NCBI RefSeq assembly: GCF_010093595.1
Contig: NW_022985448.1
Span: 1,406,593 to 1,470,592, forward strand
Length of the DNA stretch: 64,000 nt
Source: Mytilinidion resinicola
Lineage: Eukaryota; Ascomycota; Dothideomycetes; Mytilinidiales; Mytilinidiaceae
Direction of reading: 5' to 3'
Shown in pieces: positions 54,866 to 64,000 of the stretch. Positions within the stretch are counted from its first letter, which is position 1; each line of letters begins with the position of its first letter. Below the pieces are notes generated by a model. The model searched no databases. It saw only the letters and a program-made list of their open reading frames with translations, and was not told where the DNA came from. The position numbers and the translations under genes are program-made.

Positions 54866-56312
54866 AGTATCTTACTGGACAGTTGGAGGAACCCATTTAA
54901 CAGTGTTGAGGATAGGATTCGCAGGGCAAGGCCAGCCATTTCAGCCTGATGTGTTGCGTTGGTCCCCGAAAGCAGGCCAAAGCGGGAGAATGAGTAGGGT
55001 ACCTGAGCGGACATATTTGGGAGCGGAGCTTGGAGCCGCTAGCACTCATCTGCATGTTTGAGATTGGAGTTCGGCCATTTGTACGATGGGGGTCTGGCTT
55101 TTTCTAGAGTGTGGGCGTTTGGTCTGTCTTCAGCTCTCACACGAACCGGCACATGTGGTGGCTGGGGATGTTTTCTAGCATAGCGGCATTGTATTCTAAT
55201 CGATACGATGAGATTCTTTCAACGTTACCTTCGTTGTGTGAGTGTTTTTAAGTGCACGTTTCTGCTTGATACTGTCATGGGTGCCTCAATCTGCTTTTAT
55301 CAAATCCCAATTTATCATCTTGCACGATTAGTGACCTTGCTAGGTCGCCTCAAGCAGGATCAGATAGGTGTATATAGACTAGAAGTGTAGCACATCGAGT
55401 CAAATTTAGATTAGTGCATTGAGGCACTACGGCCGGTGAATAAACTGTAGACACATATCACCTGCAGTGACGAGGTATTGTATTTTACTTAATGCTTCTG
55501 CAGGGTTCTAAGGTGATCATCCCAGTCGGGGTGTGTCATGTCTGTGAACTGACTACGACTCATAGCTTGTATATATGTGTGGTTATGTTATTATTAATTC
55601 CTTCATGTTTCTTCGGATCTTTAAGGAGTCGATCGCGCTCGTGATGAAAGTCACGTGCGATCGATATGATAATCCAGTCCTAAAATCCAGCTCTAATAGA
55701 ACGAGCTTCTAAAGCATGTCTTGTCGATTTATGAATAGGGTGAAAGTGTGAGTGCCAAGGCATATCCATTTATACATGTCAAAGAAAAAAGAAGAGAGTG
55801 AAGCCCTGGGGGGGTTAGTTGAACGTACGTCACGTGCTGAAATAGGTCAACCAAGAGGAAGGCTATTCACTTTACTTCCTACCTATAAGGGTCGGTTGCT
55901 GCTCTTGAATTAAGTTGGCTGATGGGAAATAGAATTAATACGCAGCTTTGCGGAGGCACGTGGAAGTATCTCGTTGAGTTAGCGTTCTTCTGCAATTCAA
56001 CCTTCAAACCCGTCATCTCCTCTCTGCAACTACCTACAACCCTGGCAGCTATGAAAGCAACACCCAATCATGATCAACACGAAGAGATTTTGTTTTCACG
56101 TTGCGTATTCCGATACTGCGCAGCCTCGGAGGATGTCTGCCTAGCCACGTCACACAGGAGAGCCTTGCGCCAGAGGAAAGCCTTAGACCAAGAGGGCTGA
56201 GCGCAAAGTTGAGACTTGAGCCTTCGAGATTTCAGCCGCCCTAAAGTTCAACATTTCTTCTGCAATGCAAACTCATCTACTCCTGGCATCGCCGTAATCA
56301 CTGAAGCCCAAC
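54866..56312. other. Intergenic upstream of the NACHT/ankyrin gene
   Basis: No gene supported. CACGTG copies occur at about 55652, 55831 and 55959. Short ORFs have no family resemblance. Confidence 0.5.
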
Positions 56313-59300
56313 ATGGCAGACCCATTGTCAATCGCGGCTTCTATCTGTGGGATCGCATCTCTTGCAAAGACGGTCGTAAGCAAAGGATACAAGTACGTCA
56401 AGGCTGTCAAAGATTATCGTGAAGATGTTAGCAGGCTCTTTCTTGAAGCCAACATTCTCTGCGGCGTCTTGGATCGACTAAGCAGGATGCTTGAAGAAGG
56501 TGAGGAAGACGAAGATGAGGATCAGATTACCAGCAGAAGTAAGCCTGCTGCAGTCGCGCCTATAGCAACTAAATGACTGATATCTCCACCAGTTTCGGGG
56601 ATCCCGAATTATGTCCTAGTGTGTCAAAAGACTCTGAACGAGATTCTTCGTGTTCTCAACGGCTTCGAGAGAAAAGCAGTGACTGCCAACCAAGGTGCGG
56701 GCAAAAAGAAGAAGAAATCATTTTTAACGTGTCTCTCCAAAAGTGATTTGAAATGGCCTCTTTCGAAAGAGTCTACCATGGCACTCGTTGAATCTCTCGA
56801 GAGACACAAGGCGACGTGCATCCTCCCACTTTCTGCCAACGAGCATTCGCTTTTAGAGTCCATACCCACCTCTGCTACGGAGACCAACAAGCATTTGCAG
56901 CAGATTCGAAAAGACCACAATACGCTCACAGAGGGTATAAAGACCCAAGAAAATACGCGTGTGCTCCAATGGCTGTCTCCCGTCAACCCGCAGCACAAAC
57001 ACCGCATCTTTCGAGAGGATTATCAGGAAGGTACTTGTCTTTGGGTCTTTGATTTGCCAGAATACAAAGCATGGGCGACAGAAGAGAATACCGCGCTTTT
57101 CATTTATGGCATACCAGGTGCCGGAAAAACGACGTTGGCTTCGCTGATCATCGACACTTTACTGGTGCAGAAACCTGCCGGATTTGCGTTCTTTTATTGC
57201 CGCCATGACGACCAGGCTACGCATGTCGGAGCTAATGTTCTTGGCTCACTCATGGTACAGCTTGCGATGCAACATCCTTCAGCTTTTTCCGATTTCCTTG
57301 AATTCTACAAGCTATATCATCCAGAAGGCAAACTCAGCACGAAATCGAATGAAATCCAACTGGTCACCGGAATTCTATCAATGTCGCAATACTTTTTCAG
57401 GAGATGACCCTGGTAATAGACGGTTTAGATGAATGCGGAACGCCATCTTCTAGAGCAAAAATGCTCAATGCTCTCTCTGGAATACACAAAATGTGGACAC
57501 CAAGTTCAGGAAAAACGCATGATCCCAATATCAGACTGCTGGTCTTCGGACGAGCGGAGCCTGATATCCGAGACACTCTTGACGAGTTTTCCTGTATCTC
57601 CATTGCTGCAACGTCCTCAGATCTGCAGTTATTCGTCGCCGCCCATCTGAACACGATCAAGACAAAGAGCATGGACTTAAGAGAAGACATCGTTACCACT
57701 CTAACGCAAGAGGCGAATGGCATGTTTCAATGGGCAAAACTCCAGGTCGACTATCTTTCCAGGCTACCAAATGATAGGGAAAGACGAAAAGCGTTGAGAT
57801 CTCTTCCACCTGATCTCCCGGCTACATACGTAAGAATACTAGAGAGTATCGACTCTCATTACCCGGAACAAACGAGGGTGTACATTCGGCGTGCGCTTAA
57901 GTGGCTTGTATTGGAAGAAACCCCGCCCAGTTCAAGACAAAACCTTTTGACCGACGGTTAACGAAATCAGCCTTGTGCCATGCTATAAGTATCGAGCTGA
58001 ACACGGCCACATTGGACAACGATACTGTTCCGATCGAGACGGAGCTTATCAATTGGCTGTCTAGCCTGGTCAAACATGATAAGAAACAGCAAGATCCACT
58101 CCTTCATCTCAGTCACTTCACAGTTAAAGAATTCTTGCTCAGCTCACCAGATACCGTTCCTAGCCGAGTAGCCAGGAGCTATCTCGTCGATCGAGGAACT
58201 GATTCCAGCTACCTTGCCGAAACATGCATTGGCTATCTCTCCCTGGACGACCTCTTACTACTCGGTGTGAATTCACATGCCGAAAGAGCCAATTTCGCAA
58301 AAAAGTATCCGTTCTACTGCCATGCAACGGCATTGTTCCACATCTATTTTTATCACTACGATACCGCGCGCCCTGAACCACCGTCTTACTTAAGGTTCTT
58401 TTCTTCTCCGCAAAGCCCCTTTTATTCTCTATGGAACTTGTTCTATAGCACCTGGATGCCAACATGGACAGAATACACTTACTTTGACTGCGAGGGGGAA
58501 ATGAATGAGTCATATTTGCCATCAGGACTCAGCCCGTTGCAGTGTGCTGCCGCAAGTCTTCTTCCACGAACCTGTGCCAGACTCTTAGCCGAGAATGCAG
58601 ATCCTAACGGAAGATTAGAAGGTGCTCCTGCTCCGATTCATCTAGCAATATCTAAGTGTCACTACAACGAATTTTTTGGCCTCTCATCTCTCGAGCTCTT
58701 TCGCAATACCAACATCCGACCTTTGCTCAAAAAAATGGAAATCTCAAACCGAAGGCTAAACACTGTTCATATATTAGTCGATCACGGCGCCGATTTGGGT
58801 TCGGTATACGAGTTTCGAAGTAACAGGACAAGCTCTATTGAAGTATCGTTTATGGGAGACTTCGACATATCACCTCTATGTCTTGCGCTCATGTTTTTTG
58901 AGCTGGAGGTGAGCAATCTGCTCCTTGAACTTGGCGCGAGTCTTGAACCAAGCCCCGCTGGACTTGGTATGTTTTACATGGCTTTCGAAGCCGTACTTCA
59001 ATACATCTCATTCAATGAACCGTTCATGCCATCTCTACTCAAGACGGGATTAGAGAGTCTCGTTGCCAGAATCTCCGCCCATATTGAATCCAACAAAAAG
59101 GAGGAGCCTTCACCTGAGCCAAAGTTCAGATCACATCGTGACCGAGGTCAATTTGTTGTCGAGGAGAAAATAGACATTGAACCAGTCCGTTCTACATCCG
59201 ATTTGATGTTACCTACTGGAGATGAAATTTGCGTCGAAGCCACTCGCCAGAATGATGAAACTAGCACCTTCAAGGATGAAATTTCAGCAATGTCGTTTGC

Positions 59301-59808
59301 TAGCGGGATGTACCAGAATGGCTCCCCTGAAGCAACCATATTGTCTACTCAACCTTCTGAAAAGGCGGAGTACCGAAATTCGGATCTCGACATGGCTTTA
59401 GCCACGAGAGATGTCGAGTTACTTATCCAGAGAATCGAGTTCAACCATGGAGAATCCCGCAAATCACAGAGCCCATTAATGATGGCCTACCATCTCGGAA
59501 GACCAGATATCGTCAAGTATCTTCGCAAGGAGGGATTCAACCTATACACGCGCGAGGTGGTCCAATTCTATAGCGAAAATACAAAGCTCGCGAAAGAACT
59601 GCTTGGCCCTATCAAACACCACCTTATCTCGGTATCACGAGCTCAGTTACGATGCGCATTTGTGGATTTCCTTGACAACAAGCCGTTTCCCAATTTTGAG
59701 GAGCTGGACTACATATTGGACAATGCAAGCACGGATAATAGCGACATCCTGGCCAGACTGACCTCGTTGGCAGTCCGTCGCAAGCACAATCTCCGCGCTC
59801 CAAATTAG
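56313..59808 (+). pseudogene. NACHT/ankyrin STAND (NLR-like) gene with two frameshifts
   Basis: Exon 1 is 56313-56538; a 54-nt intron (GTAAGC/CACCAG) leads to exon 2 from 56593. The N-terminus MADPLSIAASICGIASLAKT is the fungal N-terminal STAND domain. The P-loop GIPGAGKTT (about residue 248), a FFYCRHDD sensor-like stretch, Walker B LVIDGLDECG and an ALKWLVLEETP winged-helix segment follow. Ankyrin-like repeats (SPLQCAAASLLPRTCARLLA; LMMAYHLGRPDIVKYLRKEG) fill the C-terminal half. Two frame changes break it: at the T5 run 57393-57397, where one more T would join SMSQYF to QEMTLVIDGL, and between about 57940 and 57975 (SSRQNLLTD to ALCHAISIEL). Neither fits a normal intron. Recent inactivation, assembly error or strain polymorphism are all possible. 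In fungi such proteins act in non-self recognition. The stop abuts a repeat array. Confidence 0.7.
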
Positions 59809-59810
59809 AG

Positions 59811-60135
59811 CCTCTAGGATTTGACATTCAAGGTTTCATCATGTCAAAAGCAATGCACGAGTGCTCACATTCAGATCCGTGTATGACAAGGGGTAGCTAA
59901 GGTTCCCATTTGCAGCCTCTGAAATTTGACATTACCGATTTTATCATGTTTAAACTCCGGGGGTGTCACACACGATCTACTTGTAAGTAACAGCCAAAAT
60001 TTCAATTCACCGCCTCCAGAACTTGACATTCACGATTTAATTGCTCAAACGCTCGGGGGTATCTCACGCTATTTTCAAGGTGTTCACAGGCAAATTTCCA
60101 GCAGTCAGATTCAGAACCTATGTAAACACTCAAAT
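59811..60135 (-). repeat. Inverted array of the 141-bp repeat family (about 2.5 copies)
   Basis: TTTGACATT-type cores at about 59822, 59927 and 60023 are each preceded by GCCTCT/GCCTCC and followed by TTTATCATG or TTTAATTGC. The last copy has ATCTCACGCTATTTTC. This is the reverse complement of the units at 33240-34018. It begins 3 bp after the stop of the NACHT/ankyrin gene. Confidence 0.8.
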
Positions 60136-60557
60136 ACACGAAACGAGCGTGTATAGATTCAGGACTGTCCCAAATGGCATAGTTGATCCTCCAATAATCA
60201 ACAGCCTCACACAAGATCTTTCCATGTCCAGGTGATATTCCGTGCCGGTAGCTCGCGTAAAGTCCAGGGAATCGGTGTTAGGGTTAGAACGTTTTATAAC
60301 TGCTCTTATATTTGTATTCTCGGGACGTGCGAATCTGGGTTCTCGCTTGACCGTTTGTAATGAAATCGCTCTTCATCGAACCCTTGGCCGCATGCCGCCA
60401 ATGGAATTAAGCTCCGGAGGCTGTACCATCCGCGCCGTAGTGCATTTGTCACCTATCAAAACTTTACGCTTACGCGAACCACGAATCGGAGAACAATAGA
60501 TATAATGGTCGCGCTGACCTCAGATTGTCCGAATCATACTCGCGATAAGTCATCTCA
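60136..60557. other. Promoter region of the NmrA-like gene
   Basis: No other gene was seen. Confidence 0.45.
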
Positions 60558-61354
60558 ATGGCAAAACAACGCATCCTCGTCCTTGGGGCCACTGGTGAGA
60601 GAAATCCTAACATTTATCGCATTAACTAACATAGATTAGGTGGTACTGGCCTAGCCTTCATCAAAGAAGCGCTCGTTCACGCTTCCCAGCCAAACCTCAC
60701 GCTTTTGATACGCACTCCCTCAAAAGTGTCGCAGGAGTACCGCAACAATTCCCGCATCACTATTGTCAAAGGCGAACTAAATGACCGAATTGCCGTTGAG
60801 AAGGCCTTACAAGGCGTCACTGCAGTTGTTTCGTTTCTTGGGCCATACATGACGCTAAAGGCGACGCTGCTTCGCGACACTAGCACGCCAATTGCGGACT
60901 CTTTACCCAGTTTGTCTCATCCAATGAACCCTGAATCGACTTAATACTCACTTAGGCCCCAGCACTCTTCACAGCCATGCGCTCCGCAAACATCACCCGC
61001 ATGCTTGCTCTATCCACCCCAACCGGGCTTCCTCAACCCACTTTCGAAGAGAAGTCTTGGTCCTGGTGGGCAGCGGGCTGGTTTATCTACCTTGTAGCTC
61101 CGCAAGGCAACGCCGAGATGACGAAGATCGGGAAGCTGGTGTCCAGTCAAACCGATCTGGAATGGACTGTTTTCCGCGTTCCATCACTGACGAATGGGAG
61201 CGCGGATAAAGTGGTTGAGGTGGGTTATCTGGGGGGAAAGGAGTTTAATGTCACGGCTGAGCTGACGAGGGGGAGTTTGGCGAGGTGGGTGCTTGGGGAG
61301 GTGGAGGGAAAGGAGTGGGTGGGACGGGCGCCGGCGGTTGCGAATGGGGGGTAG
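60558..61354 (+). CDS. NmrA-like NAD(P)-binding protein (232 aa)
   Basis: Exons 60558-60594, 60640-60909 and 60963-61354; introns 45 and 53 nt. The Rossmann motif LVLGATG-GTGLAF is completed by the first splice. The second splice uses GTTTGT and the acceptor CCCCAG to join ADSLP-TLFTAMRSANITRM; the nearer CTTAG would break frame. Further landmarks: TLLIRTPSKVSQEY, VKGELNDRIAVEKALQGVTA, VVSFLGPYMTLKATL, MLALSTPTGLPQP, DLEWTVFRVPSLTNG. These are atypical short-chain dehydrogenase/NmrA-like redox-sensing or reductase proteins common in fungi; substrate unknown. The C-terminus is Gly-rich and slightly truncated compared with many relatives. Confidence 0.85.
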
Positions 61355-61975
61355 GCGAGGAGATGTGGAAAAAGTAGGATGGGGTCGGAGATACGGGGGT
61401 GGTGGTGCTACGGGGTGAGACCAGGTTTGATATAGGAATACCTTTGGTGAAGTAGATCACGTGATCAGGGAACGCTTATCCCTGGAGCTGCTGGAATAGC
61501 AATCTACCTAGTCCTTTAGGTCCAAGATGAAGGATAAACTGCCGTAACAAACTGAAACCCAACTTCGTACTCCGCAAAGGAATCGACTAGTCAGCAACCT
61601 TGGAAGGACCTAGTTAAGTATGACTGCGCCACATCGTGCAATTAGGTATACAGCGCAGGATCTCCGTAATATCTCCTTCTATCTTCACCATTCTTTGTTG
61701 TTCTACTTAAACCAACTACCAGTGCGATCTTCTTGCGTCTTCAAATTATGCGGATACAGGGCGGCACAGGAATGATGCAGGAGCGGGCCAGAAAGCAACT
61801 CATTCGGGAGCAAAAAGTGTTCGACCATCGCTCTAGCCTCATGATGATTCGGAAGCGAGCCTTGACGCAGGCATTTGAAATGCCACCACGGAGTAAGAGC
61901 TTCAAAAATGGATAGGGACTCTCCAAATTAAAGACTGGAGCTCGGGATCAATCAACCTGTCCACTATTTGCGAAA
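61355..61975. other. Intergenic with a 12-bp CACGTG palindrome
   Basis: GATCACGTGATC at about 61453-61464 is a perfect 12-bp palindrome. A short plus-strand ORF near 61748-61915 could be the 5' part of the decayed gene that follows, but stops intervene. Confidence 0.45.
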
Positions 61976-62696
61976 CTCCTTGCTGAATTACGTCTTCGTA
62001 TATATCGAGAGGTCCTCTGCGGCAGCCCCTCTTTGCACATTCAACGGACAAACCAAAAGACCATACGAATGAGGCGCCCCTGGTGGCGGAGAAGCAACCT
62101 TTCGGAAAAGGCGCCGTGGCATGGATACAGCCCGTGTTCATTTCTTGAGTGCAATTTGCGCAGATGGCCACACTCAAAATTTTCTTCTATTACCCTGGAG
62201 CAAACGCGACACTATTATCGCTGCTCTTATCATGTCGCGCAATGTATGCTGCTCTTATGTTTTCAGCCAGAGCCTACGTCTTTTCTTTCAAAACTTTGCT
62301 GATCTTGCAGCTAGATATCTTGAAGCCATTGACCTGCTATATACCCACAACACTTTCTACTTCCACGAGTTCGTCGACTTCGCACACTTTTCTAGACTTG
62401 TCCTCCCGTATCGGTTTCGTTCGATCCGCACTCTCGCGGTTCATTTCGAGTTCGACCCTTGGAAAATGCGTCTAGGCGGCCCGCTAGAGTACCGGACGCA
62501 AGGTTGGGAGCAGTTGTGGAGCGCCCTGCTAGAATTGGAGCATCTTGGCACAATCCATGGGAAGATGTCTGTCTCGAAGGGGATCATCCTGTACGAATGG
62601 AGGGAAGGGCGGGGGAAGTGGACAGAAAAATTGGAGCTTTTAGCACCTCTGAGGAAAGTGAGATGCAGTGGAGATTTTGTCTTGTTGTTTGACTAA
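61976..62696 (+). pseudogene. Decayed DUF7730-like gene
   Basis: The fragment LLAELRLRIYREVLCGSPSL plus HIQRT (from about 61976) matches the start of the fungal DUF7730-type family (LPAELRxxIY). A later exon encodes EAIDLLYTHNTFYFHEFV, LVLPYRFRSIRTLAVHF and a normal-looking end. A plausible 3' intron (donor in GCAAT-GTATGC near 62242, acceptor GCAGCTAG near 62315) would join LLLSCRAI to YLEAIDLLY. Between the two parts, however, the frame changes near 62070-62090 and a TGA occurs at 62146. I could not build an intact model, so a pseudogene is more likely than an undetected intron. Confidence 0.45.
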
Positions 62697-62945
62697 TGGA
62701 CCGTCTTCGTGCCGATGAAGTATTTGAACGCCTTACGACGGGTCCAAAGTACTCTCGAAGTGCTTGAAATGACAGCATAATGGCAGAAGTGGCCTGGCCT
62801 GGGAGCCGCATACTTCAATCTCTCAAGCTTTGGCAAACTGCGCAAAGTCATTTTACCGTCCATCTGCTTCTTCGGACGAGCCCAGCTACCGGACGATATA
62901 TACACACTTTGTAGCCAGTTTCCAGCTTCATTAGAAGAATCATAA
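62697..62945 (+). pseudogene. Fragment with a single in-frame stop (F-box/LRR-type look)
   Basis: An 82-codon frame reads MKYLNALRRVQSTLEVLEMT, then TAA (62778-62780), then WPGLGAAYFNLSSFGKLRKV, ILPSICFFG and LPDDIYTLCSQFPASLEES. The style (L-x-L, SSFxxLRKVxLP) resembles fungal F-box/leucine-rich proteins. No start or F-box was seen. It directly follows the decayed DUF7730-like gene. Confidence 0.4.
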
Positions 62946-64000
62946 TAGCGCCTGACTCTCGTTTCTCATTTTCTATAAAAGCCTTCTTTTCGCGTTCAAC
63001 TATCTTTTTCCTTCTAGATACATCCAGCGCTATTGGGTTAAAGCCCCAGACTCAAACGTTCAATGGCTAGTGAAGTTGAAAATTTGCAGAGATTCAAGCA
63101 CATGGGAAAGGGCTCAGACGGAATCGTCATTTGCGCTTTGATTCTCCAATGCTGATGTCTATCTCCACGGCCTTCTATGATCCTCTATCAGTTTTTTATT
63201 AAGTTGACAACCCGAGATCACCTTGAAGTGTAGATCGACAACAGCTGCTATAAATGCCGTTTATTTCTAACCAGCGCTGAAGTCTACTGGAGAAGAATTG
63301 TATGGCTCCTCCACATCATCGATTCGCAGTCAACTCAGGATGTCCATCATCACCGCCTGGGCATCATAGAGGAAGACGACAGCTTCGCTCCACGAGCCCC
63401 CGCCATTTGAATCCACTTCGGGCAATTCTGCACACCAACCCAAATTCGCTCCCGTATGATTCCTCGACCCTACCGCAACAGCCATTCCCAAGCACCAACA
63501 TAGTTGGTTTACATCCCCATTGTTGCAGAAGTAGTCGAGAGGATTCGAAAACCTCCATCATGCCGCTCTCAGAAGTATCTCGATTGATCATGCTTCGCCC
63601 AGCCGTCAATGGAGAAAAAAAGGCTGCAGCGTGGAAAGAGCACGCTTTATACCTCCGCCAGACCTCCGAAATCGGCACGCACGCAGAACACGTAAGTTCA
63701 AACACGACAAGCCACGACATGTATGTACCGTTGTCAGGTGAGACTGAGTGCCTCCTCCAGCTGGGTAAACGTATTCAGAGAATTAGTCATCTTTCACCGA
63801 GGATTGAAGTAGCAAGATCGAGCACGTGCACGCCCGGTGGCAGTGCGTTTGAAAGTTAGACATACTGTAGGTACCATTTAGGGGAGTCCAAGAGTAGATA
63901 GTTATTAGAAACGCATCGAGATACATGAATATGGAATGAAGATCATGCTCGGGGTGGCGACTTACTATTAGTCCAATGATAATTTCCACCCGTCCGGCTT
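62946..64000. other. Window end, no supported gene
   Basis: An ORF at 63302-63859 (185 codons) is Ser/Pro/His-rich and overlapped by an antisense ORF. I see no family resemblance and do not call it. Confidence 0.45.

Noticed and set aside
57398..57410. CAG acceptor interpretation at the first NLR-like frame break
   Set aside because: The only nearby donor (GTCACC, 57362) would make a 38-nt intron removing residues that align with the family; an indel in the T5 run is simpler.
61902..62177. 91-codon minus ORF with several cysteines
   Set aside because: Antisense to LRLRIYREVL, a recognisable plus-strand family motif.
63302..63859. 185-codon plus ORF near the window end
   Set aside because: Ser/Pro/His-rich, antisense ORF of similar quality, no motif.

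Overview
The window looks like nuclear DNA of a filamentous ascomycete (Pezizomycotina, most likely a Dothideomycete; the class is inferred from gene families, not proven). Genes carry short GT-AG introns of about 45-300 nt with CTAAC-like branch sites. Recognisable proteins include the fungal pH-signalling component PalC, an ELMO/CED-12 homologue, a Reg1-like PP1 regulator, a fungal NACHT/ankyrin protein and a complex I 12 kDa subunit. No prokaryotic operon, CRISPR array, rRNA or intact tRNA gene was seen. All exon models were built by eye from splice signals, frame continuity and family resemblance.

Layout. 1-5.7 kb: the 3' end of an unknown gene, a 3.5-kb intergenic tract with an unusual set of CACGTG+TATA modules, then a two-exon conserved fungal protein on the minus strand. 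5.7-10.8 kb: non-coding, with a tandem repeat, a local duplication and a tRNA-derived SINE-like element. 10.8-15.9 kb: ELMO and Reg1-like genes, both on the minus strand. 15.9-24.2 kb: gene-poor, with decayed remnants (initiator tRNA, steroid-dehydrogenase-like flavoprotein, tRNA-like element). 24.2-30 kb: a cysteine-containing secreted protein gene with a near-perfect 62-bp inverted repeat just upstream, a dispersed repeat, and a large WG/GW-repeat protein.

31.7-41 kb is the most gene-dense part: a protein whose start codon appears split by an intron, a 141-bp tandem repeat array, a small Cys/His protein, complex I NDUFB10-like, NatC subunit NAA38 head-to-head with palC, and an APC-family permease. 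41.7-48.9 kb: a secreted protein, a second SINE-like element, a CPBP/CAAX protease, a VOC/glyoxalase protein, a Kv-beta-like aldo-keto reductase and a PlsC-type acyltransferase. 51-55 kb: an AP-1-like bZIP factor (with a likely GC-AG intron) and an SH3BGR/glutaredoxin-like protein with a lysine-rich repeat and acidic tail. 56-64 kb: a frameshifted NACHT/ankyrin gene, inverted copies of the 141-bp repeat, an NmrA-like reductase and decayed gene fragments.

The housekeeping genes are independent units rather than a pathway cluster, and no secondary-metabolite backbone enzyme is present. The most notable unexplained structures are the tandem CACGTG/TATA units at 0.7-3.2 kb, the hairpin element upstream of the secreted protein, the tRNA-derived element family, the dispersed 141-bp repeat and the WG/GW protein.
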